Origin: Rugalucina vietnamica
Lineage: Eukaryota > Mollusca > Bivalvia > Lucinida > Lucinidae
DNA: 64,000 nt
Direction: 5' to 3'
NCBI GenBank assembly: GCA_964017185.1
Contig: OZ024878.1
Coordinates: 15,075,351-15,139,350 of the forward strand
Shown here: in pieces, positions 1 through 11,026 of the stretch
How positions within the stretch are numbered: the first letter of the stretch is position 1
How the letters are laid out: the number at the start of each line of letters is the position of its first letter
Position numbers and translations under genes: made by a program
Notes under the pieces: model-generated
The model's database searches: none
The model's input: only the letters and a program-made list of their open reading frames with translations
Told to the model about the DNA's origin: nothing

Positions 1-13
1 CGGAGGCTGACAA

Positions 14-288
14 TAATGAGGAAAACAATGCCCCATGTGCAATATATATATATAAAAAAATGTTGTAAAAATGAAAATTTTCACTGGAAAAAAATGATAG
101 TTTTCTTCTTTTGCTCAAAACATAGATTGTGGGTACACGTTAGAACCGCCTTTGCAAAGCGGTTGTAACGGGTACCCACAATCTATGTTTGGAGCAAAAG
201 AAGAAAAATATGTATACCCCTGCATACCTTAGTTTCACTATATAAAATTGGGGTTTAAGGGGGGTATTCATTGCACGGAAATCTTTTC
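14..288. mobile_element. Palindromic MITE, family D
   Basis: The ends are GAGGAAAACAATG and CTTTTCCTGATG. The centre is a long hairpin: ACATAGATTGTGGGTAC..GAACCGCC meets GGCGG-like and GTACCCACAATCTATGT arms around 123-193. Family D recurs at least ten times in the window, at about 7339, 16884, 24283, 24579, 28475, 29326, 30785, 46379, 56293 and 57240. This copy is in the intron before the gene 0 CUB-b exon and predates the A/B/C duplication, since all three modules carry it at the same place. Confidence 0.75.
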
Positions 289-547
289 CTGATGGGCTGG
301 GAGTTGTTCCGATCATATGAACAAGTAAAAGGGACTGTACATGGACAGTTTCAAATTAAATATTAGCAATAAAAGTTAATAAAAGTTAAGATAATAAAAG
401 TTAATAAAAGTTAAGATTGAAATTAAGATTTTCTCCTTTACGTTTTAAAATTCGTGTAGCATGGCTTATTTTGCTTCCATAGAAACGAAATGAAATTCTT
501 TTCACGTGTTTTGAATGAAAAAAAAATCAGTATATAATTCTGTTTAG

Positions 548-704
548 GTATACGAAACTAAAGGAACCAATATCTCTCATGGCGTTTTCTGTGCGAACAA
601 CTTTGGTGAATCACACATACGGTCAAATACAAATGAATTGTTCGTGCGCTTAAAGTTTTATAGAGTAGCTTTGTCGTTCGAGGCTGATTTTGCACATAAA
701 ACAA
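548..704 (+). CDS. Gene 0, CUB domain second-half exon (partial gene)
   Basis: The acceptor is TTCTGTTTAG just before 548 and the donor is GTAAGT at 705-710. Read from 548 in frame 0 the exon opens with VYETKG and continues through FCANN, SNTNELFVRL and ALSFEADFAHKT. This is the C-terminal half of a CUB domain: the fourth CUB cysteine, the S-N-x-L-x-V strand, and the closing F-x-A-x-F strand. The length is 157 bp, so the exon enters in phase 0 and leaves in phase 1, as in genes 1 and 2. The first-half CUB, kringle and signal-peptide exons should lie left of the window. No LDLa exon was seen between here and 14 kb, so the 3' end of this gene is unknown or lost. It differs from the gene 2 exon by one base seen by eye, giving G instead of S in the NNFxES stretch. 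Secretion and extracellular role are inferred from the family. Confidence 0.8.
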
Positions 705-926
705 GTAAGTGGTTTGCGGATAAGATATGGGCACTTTCAAATAATAATATGATTCTGAATATTGAATCCATCGAATAATCTGACGTAAAAACACTGGTGT
801 AGGCAAACGCATCGGCTTAAGCACAAACGTATATGCTAAAGAATTTTAGAAGTATAGGCTAAATTAAAAGAAGAAAATGGTGGAAAAGACTGAACACACG
901 CAGGTAGTGGACTTTCTTATATTTTT

Positions 927-1633
927 TATCATCTGCCATTCTGATAACTGCTGGCAATAGCGCCACCGAACGCTCAAATTAGTCACCTATTTTACCTACG
1001 TTGCTGAAATTGCTTACTGCGCATGTCCTAAAACAAATATTCATTTACCATGGACGTACCCAGCCCAGTCACGAAATCTAATTTTTTGTATGAAATAGTG
1101 GATTTCATATATACCGTGCGCTTTTAAGCTGTTTAAAGAAATTCAAATGATGGATCGGACATCAACGAATTCGATTTAAGAAAAAAAAATGAAAGCCTCT
1201 CAGCGCGAGACCCTACCTGTATTTTTGATTCAAAGCTAGTGTTTAAGGTGTCAAACTGGTCAGGAAAAGAGATCATCTGGTCGCGCCACTTGTAAATTAA
1301 TATTACTATTATTTTTATTATTATTATTATTATTTTAAAGTAAGTCAGTTTTAGGTCTATGTAACGGCAATGGGAGGTTTGATTCTCATTGCCATTCACC
1401 AAAGTACATGTCTGTCTCTAAACAGCTAAAATAGCGCATGATAGCTATGAAATCCAGTTTATTTCATGCAAAATAGTTAGATTTCGTGGCTGGATAAGTC
1501 CACGGTTTCAATGAATATAGTTTGTTTTAGGGCTTGCGCAGTAAGCAATTTCACCATCGTAGGTAAATAGGTGACTAATTACAGGGTTCGGTGGCTCTAT
1601 TGCCATCAGCAATTCTCAGGATGGCAGATGATA
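927..1633. mobile_element. Foldback-type element with ~200-bp inverted arms
   Basis: The outer ends are TATCATCTGCCATTCTGA and its complement CAGGATGGCAGATGATA. The arms continue inward as mirrored sequence: GGCAATAGCGCCACCGAA against TTCGGTGGCTCTATTGCC, TAGTCACCTATTT against AAATAGGTGACTA, and further to about 1130 and 1420. The core holds an ATT microsatellite. It is shared by modules A, B and C, so it predates their duplication. It lies in the intron downstream of the CUB-b exon. Confidence 0.7.
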
Positions 1634-1638
1634 ACAAG

Positions 1639-2417
1639 AGGACCAGTGGTCCTGTAAACGCTCACCTGAGATATATATCAATATGCTTGCTTGACTACAG
1701 AGGTCATATACATGTATATAGCCCCAGGACAGGGTCAGAATAGCCCCTGGGGTTATTTTCTTTTTCAAATTCATAAATATTCTGTCCACTTGCTTTTTTT
1801 ACCTTCCCTGAAAAGTTTTCCCTTCAGTGTAAATTTAACAGTTTTCTACATATGTGCCCTATGTTGACATTGCCATAAAGTCTGTCAAGGTCATCATATG
1901 ATCATGATTTATAAATACATTATATTACTCTGGTGTTAATTGCTACATATCAAGTTTCGTTGCGATAGGTTCACCAGTTCCTGCAAAGAAGATTTTTGAA
2001 GGGTTCAAGTTTACAATATATATGGCATGGCGGCCATCTTGGTCATGTGACCTAGTTTATTTATAATCACATTGGTTTCCCCTTCATACTGATGTTTCCT
2101 ATATAATCTGACTTTGATTGGTCAATCTGGTTTAGAAAAGAGATTTGAATATTATGGTTATATACATGTATAATGCCCAGAGGCAGATGCAGACCCACCC
2201 CTGGGGTCCAATTTTTTTTTCAGAATCTTAAATATCCAGTTCGTTTTCCCATTTCCTGCAAGTTTTGCCCTTCTTACCCCTTTTTTAACAATTTTTCCCA
2301 TTCAAATGCATAGGTGACCTATATTGACCTTGCCGTAAATTAGGCCAATGTCATCCAAGGTTCATTATTTATATGAGTGCGGATCTTGTGAAAAAGGTCT
2401 TCGGGCATGCAAGTACA
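1639..2417 (-). repeat. Inverted fragment of the AGCTCACCTGA tandem-repeat element
   Basis: It starts with GGACCAGTGGTCCTGTAAACG then CTCACCTGAG, and on the minus strand matches the ~455-bp unit arrayed at 53.3-55.7 kb. Examples are GGCGGCCATCTTGGTCATGTG near 2030, CATACATGTATAATGCCC, and the GACCTATATTGACCTTGCCG motif. Roughly one and a half units are present. Confidence 0.7.
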
Positions 2418-4158
2418 TTTTAGGGACGGACCATTTGATTTTCTGGGGGGCCTGGGTTTTTTGTTAAAAAATATTTTGGTTTTAATATCACTGAAAAAAA
2501 TATTTTGGTTTAGGGTGACAGAAAAAAATAATATCTTTTGTCAACAGGCGAAAAAAATAATATGTGTTTCAGTAAAAAACATGTAAAAAAAAAATGTGTT
2601 AAATTTAAAAAAAAAAAGTAAAAAAAAAAATATGTTAGACAAACCTGTACTTATATCTTACAATATTAATTTTAAGATAACAGCATTTCCGAAATGAATC
2701 ATAAAATTTAGCTTCAAGATGCCAAACGACAAAAGGTGCATAATCCATTATCTAAGAAATAATACAAGAAGATTCAAACTCCAGTCTCTTTATGAGTTAA
2801 ATGCAAGGTGTTAACGAAAAAAGAATCAATTTTCGGAAGAAAATTGTATTTATATTCCCGGATGGCAAATAGTAAGATAACTGCTGTGCAGTTCAACACC
2901 TAATTAATATGCATAGGTGGCAGATCGATTTTCTATTAATAGACTCCTTCCCTAATTCCAGGAATCTCTGCCCCACGCGGTAACATGCATGATCAGTACG
3001 CTATTCTTAGATTTTGGCTGACTTTCACTCATGATCAAGCTCCGCTAGCCAATCAGCGGCTTTCAATTGCTTTGTAGATACATGATCACACATGAAGCGC
3101 TTCAGTTTCATAATCGCGCTCTTGGAATCTGGATATTTTCAGGTCAGTCAGATTCTTTTTAACCCTTGCCTCCCCACCACCCTCCTTTAAATTTTGTATT
3201 AGTGTTTGGTGGGATATAATAGTGTACCGTTGGGTTAACATTAGTCTGACTCTTGGCGTGGGGTCTTGGTGCCCAACTTTGTGCCTAGGGCCTCTCTCAA
3301 TAAACAAGGTCAAAAATTACATATTAAATGGATTGTTATGCAAATGTTTTACCATGTATATTTGTCTCAATATTGTTACTTTATTTTCCACGAATACAGT
3401 AACCCGTCCGGTGGCAAATGACTGGACAATTTCAAATCATACCTATGTGTTAGTTGTGATTTTCTGCTTGGCCCTTGCCCCAAATGAGAACAAAAGTTAA
3501 CCAGCATAAGAGAATTCCAAAGTTTATAATGAGGAAACATTGTCTTAGCATTCAAGGGGAATTCCATGACACAAACCAAATACCCCAACACATGTAAAGG
3601 GGAGTAAGCAATGACCAAATATCTTATCAAATATAAATGAAAGAATCATTAACCGGAACATCGTGGGTTGTGAACCGCCAGCATTTCCGTAAATGTTATG
3701 CTGGTGTATTCTGACACCATGTATTATACATCGCTTACATAGTGGAGGAGTCCGTTTTGGGAGATTGTCAGAGAAACACCTCTGTTATTGTTTGGGGATG
3801 GATTGAATGTGTATAGCGCTGCTCCTCTTCTAAGTAGGTGTATGCTATTAATGAACCAGTCACTGACAAAGGTTCCCGCCACTTCAGGTTACATCATGCA
3901 ACACCATGTTATATATTCCTTATTAATTTACCAATGGACACACAAAGAACTGTTCCCTGAAGTGGCGTGAGCTGATGGACAGTCTCACAGATCGGCTCAA
4001 CTATAACTAGAATATATCCAGATCTCGCTACATCCGTGGAATATAAATCAAATTAGTTATTGAAAAATTACGATATGACATGGCTTTTTTCATATACCAA
4101 TTGAGGCACAACACAAGTAAATGGCCCTTATAGCATATACGAAAAGCCAACGTTCAGG
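2418..4158. other. Non-coding downstream part of module A
   Basis: 2440-2640 is A/T-rich low-complexity sequence with repeated AAAATATTTTGGTTT. The rest has no recognisable domain. Short open frames on both strands here are copied in module C simply because the DNA was duplicated. An imperfect stem is formed by CGCCACTTCAGG (3877-3888) and CCTGAAGTGGCG (3956-3967). The 9-bp string TTTTAGGGA at 2418-2426 is the empty site of the insertion in module C. Confidence 0.6.
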
Positions 4159-4884
4159 TGAGCCAGTCACACCAGTACCTTCAGCCACAGCTGATTTTAT
4201 ATATCTAATATACGTAAAAACAGGCTTTTCTCTTTTAATGTAGGAGATACTTTGCAATGTTCCTAACTATACATCACTTCTACCTCACAAAATACACAAA
4301 CATGCACAAAGTGCAGGGTTGGCATGAAATTACCCACCCGGGTTTACCCAGCCCATTAAACCCGGGTTTACCCGGGTTGGGCTTTAAGGTTATTATATTG
4401 CCCACTTTGGGTTTTTTGAAATTATGGTAATGTAAATCTTTGTTTCCCTGCTGATAGTGTGTAAAATATTATAAATGATTCAATATATTTGAATAATTTA
4501 TTAAAATGACAATAGTGAGATATTCATTCAAATATTCCATGAGCATAAAACACATGCATGCTTTAGGTAAAACGTATCTACAAGCTACATAAGACATGTA
4601 GTAAACATCTTATTATGTTTACCAGTCAATGTCTTCTTTTCCCCTTAACATACGATAGCATAGTCTAGCTTTGCTTTGAGGTGAATCAGTCAATCAAAGA
4701 AACACCTCCAATTACAGGATTAAAATGTGTTCACTGTTTGCAATAAATTCAATAGGCAGGTAATAATTGCTCAATTACAGCCCAAAGTTGCTAAAATCAC
4801 AGGTAACACTGCTACTGTTATTTTTCTAATTTTTGGGACTCTGTAATCAACCAAAAATTTTGTCACCAAAATTAAACAGAATAG

Positions 4885-5792
4885 CAGAAATGCTATCTGG
4901 TGTCCCGCAAGGATCGGTCTTGGGACCGGTCCTATTTCTTATTTTCATCAATGATCTTCCGGATAATATCAGGTCATCTGTTCGGCTATTTGCTGATGAT
5001 TGTGTTTTGTACAGGAATATCAAGTCTCCTTTGGATTGTCACATTTTGCAAGATGACCTGAATAGCTTTGCCAAATGGGAAACGGATTGGCAAATGAAAT
5101 TTAATGTTAGCAAATGTCATTCAATGAGGGTGACTCGGCTACACCCAAGCAATCACATACAGTTCAGCTACACACTGCACCAGCAAATATTAGAACAGGT
5201 TCAGTCCGCTAAATACCTAGGTTTAACTATCACAGACAACCTTGATTGGGGTCAACATATTTCGGAAATTACATGCAAGGCAACTAAGACTTTCGGCTTT
5301 CTTCGGCGCAATTTGGCATTGGCACCTAGGCATACAAAGGAAGTTGCATACAAAACAACTGGTTCGTCCTCAGCTTGAGTATGCAGCCCCTATTTGGCAT
5401 CCCTATCATGAAACTCAGACTGAAAAGGTGGAGAAGGTGCAGAAGACTGCAGCCAGGTGGACCTGCAGGAGATGGAGGAACTCCAGTAGCGTCGGTGATA
5501 TGCTTGACGAGCTTCAGTGGCCATCCCTGCAGTCCCGCAGAGAGCGGTCCTCCTTAACCTTCTTCTACAAGATACACTCCGGTACAGTGTCTCTTGATAA
5601 AGACAAATACCTGACCCCGGCACCCAACCTAAGGCGAACTCGGGCATCGCATGAATTACAGTATACAAGACAATTTGCCTATAGTGATGCCCTGAAAAAC
5701 TCATTTTCCCCAGAACTATTTCGGTTTGGAATAGTCTCCCTTCTTCAGTGGTCTCATCTAAGACCATTGAGGAATTTAAGGCTTCTATTTAA
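4885..5792 (+). pseudogene. Jockey/CR1-type reverse transcriptase fragment
   Basis: The recognisable RT sequence begins abruptly at SGVPQGSVLGP (about 4892) and includes INDLP, the catalytic FADD (about 4990) and the downstream SAKYLGLTI motif. The 5' half of the RT, the endonuclease and ORF1 are missing, as in a 5'-truncated LINE insertion. The frame used to ~5375 is then lost: the RPQLEYAAPIWHPY stretch lies in a second frame and the final NSLPSSVVSSKTIEEF stretch in a third, ending at the TAA at 5790-5792. Two frameshifts therefore make it a pseudogene. The 3' untranslated part ends near 5953 in a short GATAGATAGAT repeat, typical of this LINE type. It acted in target-primed reverse transcription. 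Confidence 0.85.
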
Positions 5793-5955
5793 TCATAGGC
5801 CCAGAGGCATGTGTTTTAGCATGCCTCTATCTATATCTTGTAAATAGTTTTAATGGTCCACCCCAAATTGACTAAATTCTAAATTTAGCCACCCACCCCA
5901 CACCTGAGGTGATGATCAGAAATTGATCGACTCAGTATCAGAAGATAGATAGATC
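5793..5955 (+). repeat. LINE 3' UTR with (GATA)n tail
   Basis: It includes the CACCTGAGGTGATGATCAG segment and ends AAGATAGATAGATCA. The short tandem tail marks the 3' terminus of the retroelement copy and separates it from the hAT subterminal sequence that follows. Confidence 0.6.
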
Positions 5956-6379
5956 AAGGTTGGAAAATACATGTACATCGGTCATGTGTCGTGTATAATT
6001 TCTGCTCAGGCTTATGGCTTCTCAGTTTCAATTTCTTTTAATTTTCTTTCGATTGTTTAATCTGGTTTTGCACTGTTTGCCTACAATATTATGAATGTTG
6101 TAAAGATCAAAGTTTGTTATAGATTAGGTTACAACCATTTGATTCATAAAACCCATAAAACCCCAAAGACCCACCCACATTAAACCCATAAACCCATCCG
6201 GGTTGGGCTTAATGCAAAAACCCCGGTTTTATGCCAACCCTGACAAAGTGACACCAAATTGCTCTGAGGTTTCAAACATTTAGCCCTGGGATCCACTACC
6301 AAGGCTTTTGCCGATCATTGCCAATCGATCCTCAAAATTTTTGCATGAGTCTATGAAAAAAGCTGGGGTTTTCTCTTCT

Positions 6380-7035
6380 AATATGAAAATATGCTTTGAA
6401 ATACTCTGGATTAGACAGTTCTATCTGCTCACAAAAAATACAAAAAAGACTCACCAGATGCCACCAAACTGTACCAAGATTTCAAAATTTTCTAAGGGGA
6501 GCATGCCGCCTCTAGCAGCCCTCTCACCCCTCTAGCAGTGCTTTGCGCCTGCAGCGCTTGTCTTTGCACAATTTCAGCCTTACAGTGGATTAGACAGTTC
6601 TATCAACTCTAAAAAAAATAAATAAAAAAACCCGCACCAGATGCCACCAAACTGTACCAAAATTTCAAAATTTTCCCGGGGGAGCATACCCCCGGACCCC
6701 CCTAGCAAGGCTTTGCGCCTGTGGTGCTTGCCTTCACACCATCGGCTTTTAAACCATCGGCCTTCACGCATTGGATGCTGGGAAATGGTGAACTTAACAC
6801 CATAACGTGGCTTCATGAGAGAAAAAATAGCAAGATTCGTGTTTGCATGAGTTTAAGAAAAAAAAAACTGGGGTTTTCTCTTGTAATATCAAAAATATGC
6901 TCTAAAATACTCTACATTAGACAGTTCTATCTCCTCAAAAAAAATCACCAGATGCCACCAAACTGTACCAAGATTTCAAAATTTTCCTGGGGGAGCATGC
7001 CCCCGGACCCCCCTAGCAAGACTTTGCGCCTGCCC
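6380..7035 (+). repeat. Three diverged copies of a ~140-bp repeat
   Basis: Copies at about 6395-6540, 6585-6725 and 6900-7035 share TTAGACAGTTCTAT, CACCAGATGCCACCAAACTG, TTTCAAAATTTTC and GGACCCCCCTAGCAAG..CTTTGCGCC. The first lacks the CCCCCGGACCCCCC box. No terminal structure is visible. They are probably remnants of one dispersed element. Confidence 0.7.
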
Positions 7036-7338
7036 AACTGAGACAATTAACCTCAGTCAGCTAAGGGACGTTACCAAGGCGTTACCTGGAAAATTACCTG
7101 TGCAGATCAAATTTCGATTATTTCCCATAGATTGCGATGTGCGCGATGTCCTATTTTGACACCTGAGGGACAATTACCAATATAGACCTGTGTTTTACAG
7201 GTAACTTGTGGCTAAGGCCTGGTAATTTGTGTTATATGAAATTGAAAGAAAAAGAGCCCATCATAATAATAGTAATAAGAAATGGATGTTTCAAGGGTTC
7301 TGACCAGATTAGACGTATTCCGTCTGTGCAGTCAAAAT

Positions 7339-7571
7339 GCATCATGAAAACATGTCGATGCAATGAATACTCCCTTAAATCCCAAAATTATTTAGTTAAA
7401 CTGGGGTATACAGGGTAACCTATTTTTTCATATTTTTGCTCCAAAGCGGTTCTAACGTGTATCCTTATTCCATGTTTTGAGCAAAAATATCAAATATTTC
7501 CAGTGAAATGTTTCTATCATAACCGCTGAAAAAAATCTTTATATATTGCACGAGCAAGTTTTCGTAATGGG
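7339..7571. mobile_element. MITE family D copy
   Basis: The ends are CATCATGAAAACATGTCG and AGCAAGTTTTCGTAATG, with the family centre CAAAGCGGTTCTAACG..CATGTTTTGAGCAAAAATA. The central hairpin is reduced on its left side. Confidence 0.65.
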
Positions 7572-7711
7572 TTACTATATCTGAATTCTTAAAATTAGAA
7601 AAGATAACAATTATTTTTCATAAAATTTACCACGCATGTGCATGCTCCTTAGAATTGCAGGAGCGGACTTTGCTGTCGGTCTGGCTTTTCGGTGATTAAA
7701 ATACAGTAGAA

Positions 7712-7855
7712 GGGAGCTTTTTCCTAGTGACATGGTGTCAGACTCCATATCGAGCGGTCCTGGGTTCGAAACCCTCATGGGGCGCTGTGTTTTGCCCTTG
7801 AGCACGACGCATTAATTCCCTATCTAGAGTAACGTTGTATGCATGGGAAGAAAGA
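7712..7855 (+). mobile_element. tRNA-derived SINE
   Basis: A box A-like CTAGTGACATGGTG is followed 35-40 bp later by a perfect box B, GGTTCGAAACC. The body after it, CTGTGTTTTGCCCTTGAGCACG, resembles the conserved core found after the tRNA head in many metazoan SINEs. The 3' side ends in AAGAAAGAAAG. The tRNA cloverleaf does not close at the acceptor stem, so a functional tRNA is unlikely. Confidence 0.55.
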
Positions 7856-7870
7856 AAGAAAACAAAACAT

Positions 7871-8740
7871 GATGCAATTATGCAATTTATTTTATATGAT
7901 CAGGCACGAATCGCACAATAGAGGTACAAATTGCCTGCGGGGATTCAGTTTGCAGGCTAATCTTAAGACTGAGTTCAGAGAGTAAATAGGGACCGGTCCG
8001 ATGGCCTATCGTCTTTAATTTTAGTTGTGAATTGTCACTGTCACTTGACAAAAGCGTCTATCACCTCGATGCAGTTATTGACACATAATGCTGATTTGCA
8101 CAAACACAGTCCATGTCTTAAAATGAATTGGAATTTAGACGCATTATTTTTAGACTAAAAACTTTTTATAATAAAAAAGTCTATTTTTGTAGGTGAAAAT
8201 TAGCTTCCTTCGTTTTGCGCCTAGAAATAATGCTTTGTTATATTGCCAATCTCGGAGACTCCCCAATATCTATGTACGTGTTTATGGAGCAGATATGGTG
8301 TGCAGGCTGATCGAAACATGTTTTCTTATCCATATACTCAGATCTATATCCAAAGTCCTGGGTGCATCTAGTTTCTGTACTAGCGTAGAATAAATAATGT
8401 AGGGCCTAGTCCTTTTTTTTTTTTTTACATGTAGCTCTAAATAGATTTTTTTTTACATGTAGCTCTAAATAGATCATTTATTTTACGAAGAAAAACATAC
8501 GCAAGATGCAATCTCTATTCCAAACGCTGAATTTGTCAAAATCACCTATCGTCAAGGTAATACGGCCGCAGGCCCCAGCTTTTATTGCAGGGGATGTTTA
8601 TTTAAGACACGTGATTTGCGAATGACAGACTGATTCAATGTGTGAACAATCAGTTTGGCCGCGACATGAAAACATCTTGCTTAAGGTTTTCACCAGCCTG
8701 TCATCAAACCAGGCCGGTTTGTGACTACAGATGATAACGC
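7871..8740. other. Intergenic sequence without identified feature
   Basis: No exon signature or repeat family was recognised. A 27-bp direct repeat around TTTTTTTTTACATGTAGCTC and CTAAATAGAT sits at about 8418-8474. Confidence 0.5.
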
Positions 8741-8749
8741 TCTTACAAA

Positions 8750-9008
8750 ACTCGGAGTTTGGGACAGGTATACTATCTAAATAGCAAAATCATTCACATG
8801 TTCAATTCTCATGCAGCTTATTTTCATCTATGAAAAGGTATCTAACATTTATTTCGCGTTAAAAGTTCTCATTGTGATAGTTTTATTAAAAAAGGATGCA
8901 TTAGGAAGTCAAAATCTTTAAAGTCCACAATTCATAAAATAAGTTCTTTAATTAAACATGATTTGAACTTCATATTTTATTATCGTTTCTTTCTTTCTTT
9001 CTTGTTTG

Positions 9009-9055
<47 letters not shown>

Positions 9056-9057
9056 TT

Positions 9058-9093
<36 letters not shown>

Positions 9094-9380
9094 ATACTAT
9101 GCATTCTAACACGCACTGATTAAATATATGTTCAATTTCCATGCAGTTGATTTCTACCTGTTAAAAGTTGTCTATCATGGTGTCAACATGTATGTCGCGG
9201 TATATTAAATGAGATTTAAAGGTCTCACTTCCAGCTAAACTGCCGTTGAGTAAAACAAATCACTATAGCGAGTACAAACCTTTAATTTCTGCATTGAATT
9301 CGGCTCCTTTCATTAAAATAATTTCTTTAATTAAACATGATCTTTCTTTCTTTCTTTCTTTATTTCTTTATTGAATAACC
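8750..9380 (+). repeat. Tandem duplication with (CTTT)n tracts
   Basis: Two diverged units of ~350 bp share ATGTTCAATT..CATGCAG, GTTAAAAGTT, and TTCTTTAATTAAACATGAT. Each ends in a pure or near-pure CTTT run, about 8987-9092 and 9341-9370. The first tract is over 100 bp of homopurine/homopyrimidine sequence. Confidence 0.8.
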
Positions 9381-9469
9381 GACTCAACTGGTTACGGTGG
9401 TAGCAACGCTGCTCCTCTTGGTTTGGACTTAGGCATTTCATAGAGTAAGTCAGGATGGTAGTTGCGAAA

Positions 9470-9850
9470 CGCGTAATTTTGCATCTTCTGAGTCAAATGG
9501 AAGAAATTTTGAAAATACTTATTTTATTATAAAACACATCAAATTAAAGCTTATAAAATTTTCTAAATGGTGATAACTTATAAAAAGCTCGCAAAAAATC
9601 CCAAATTTATGAAATTTAACGCTAAAAATGGCTTCTTACACCTTTTCGCAAAATTCCTACTGAGTCTATGAGATTAATATGGACGAACTTTCGAATATGG
9701 AAGGATTTTCAATCGCAATAGGAAGAAACAAGGCAAATACTTATTTTGTATATTTTTATACCACATTTTATGGCATATTATAAACATTATGACCATAACT
9801 TATAAAATTTTGTCGTAAAACGGAAAAAGTGGCATTTTTAACATTTTATA
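9470..9850 (+). repeat. Two diverged ~215-bp direct repeats
   Basis: The shared order is GGAAGAAA, AATACTTATTTT, TATTATAAA, ATAACTTATAAAA, then AAAATGGC/AAAGTGGC. No coding potential was seen. Confidence 0.55.
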
Positions 9851-11026
9851 TGGTTTTCCTATTCAATTGTGTACATCGCTCAACAGTAATTTCACAGGTA
9901 AGCGCTCGGGTATTTCCGTAAATCCGATAATAGCCGATTGTGCTAGTGAAGACTATTGTTCCCTATGCGCACTCGCCTTCACGCCTTTGGCGCTCAAAAA
10001 TGGTTCACTAAAATGGATTTCATTTCTACTGCTCGGTTGTCTTCCTTGATATTGTAACATCAAACATAAGATATAGTTATGGTCTTAGTACTGAAATGTG
10101 TGAGACATTTGAACGATGTGTGGCACGAAAAATAAAAAAAAAATGTCTTTAAACATGTTAAACCAAACTTTGTAAAAAATAGTTTTGGTTATTGGTAAAA
10201 AAAAATATTTTGATTTTGGTTCTTTGTCTGTTAGAAAAAAATATTGTTTTCCATACCGAGCGCAAAAAATTTTACCAAACCAGTGCTTTCCAACTATTTC
10301 TAACTTTCATGACATGATCAAAGCAATTTATTTTTCAGCATAGTTATGACATGCAAAAGTTATTACACTGTCAAGGTGCGAATCCACTTTAGTATCTTTG
10401 TCCTTTAGCTCTACCAATGATGACTAAGTGTTCTATTAATGTTCCAGTTTATTTATAGTTCCTGCTGAGTCATCAAAGAATCAGTGACATTTGCCACATT
10501 TACTACACACGGTATTTCGCATTTTCGTGCTACCACGGCGCCATGAGATTTCAATCCACCTAGCTCAGTCACGACCCACTTTATCAGACAAAAGTAAGGA
10601 GACCACCCTATATCAGTGAACACGCAGATTAGAATCAATCTCATCCTCTTGAATTTCATCTGCGTCTTCAACAGTATGGCGCTAATCACGGCACTTGGCA
10701 TTTCGTTTTTGGTATTGAAGTTAAGCAGACTAATTGTACTTTTCAGTTCAACAGATATTTTTCGGAAACATCCTGAATTCTGAGAGTAAAAATCGATAAT
10801 GCAAGTGTTGCGTTTTTAAAGTCCGTGAGTATATTACGTCTTGTTAAGTTTTCTTACGTTACATTACGATATCCGTAACAAGACGTGGTAGTGATAGGCC
10901 GGCGTGTCACGGAGGCGCTAAGGTAAGTTACTGTTGTCTACGATCTATTACGATCATTAGAACGTTCTATAACGGCCTGATACGTTCTTTTGTGGTCAGC
11001 TGCGTTTTGACCAAGGTGTAACACGT
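9851..11026. other. Intergenic sequence without identified gene
   Basis: 10090-10290 is A/T-rich with AAAATATT runs similar in style to 2440-2640. A short open frame on the minus strand at 10453-10701 has no recognisable motif. 10850-11030 has TACG-rich sequence resembling a decayed transposon. No confident feature. Confidence 0.4.

Larger units (their letters stand above)
1..4158 (+). repeat. Segmental duplication, module A (3' part of gene 0)
   Basis: This segment is nearly identical to 57229-61577 (module C) and diverges abruptly after the shared string AAAAGCCAACGTTCAGG. Differences seen by eye are scattered single bases, a shorter ATT microsatellite near 1305-1336, and the absence of a 148-bp insertion that C carries. 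A more diverged third copy of its first ~1.65 kb lies at about 24281-26663 (module B). It contains the second CUB exon of a gene whose upstream exons are outside the window. The left limit is the window edge, so the true duplication may be longer. Confidence 0.93.
4314..6242. mobile_element. hAT-like element carrying a reverse transcriptase fragment
   Basis: The termini are CAGGGTTGGCAT and ATGCCAACCCTG, exact inverted repeats. They are flanked by perfect 8-bp direct repeats ACAAAGTG at 4306-4313 and 6243-6250. CAGGG-type ends with an 8-bp target duplication are the hAT superfamily hallmark. Subterminal sequence on both sides is rich in CCCGGGTTTA / CATCCGGGTTGGGC repeats. No hAT transposase frame was seen, so the element is non-autonomous. 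Its centre holds the 3' end of a non-LTR retrotransposon (next entry). Confidence 0.85.

Noticed and set aside
558..824. Minus-strand open frame repeated at 25130-25345 and 57829-58050, suggesting a conserved small gene
   Set aside because: It is the complement of the plus-strand CUB-b exon and adjoining intron. The plus strand has the CUB signature and correct splice sites; the minus-strand frame is a shadow.
3222..3500. 92-codon open frame identical in modules A and C
   Set aside because: Identity is explained by the recent duplication of the whole 4-kb module, including non-coding parts. An overlapping minus-strand frame is equally well preserved.
7712..7800. Functional tRNA gene
   Set aside because: Boxes A and B are present but no acceptor-stem pairing or intact anticodon arm could be drawn. 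The body after box B matches a SINE layout.
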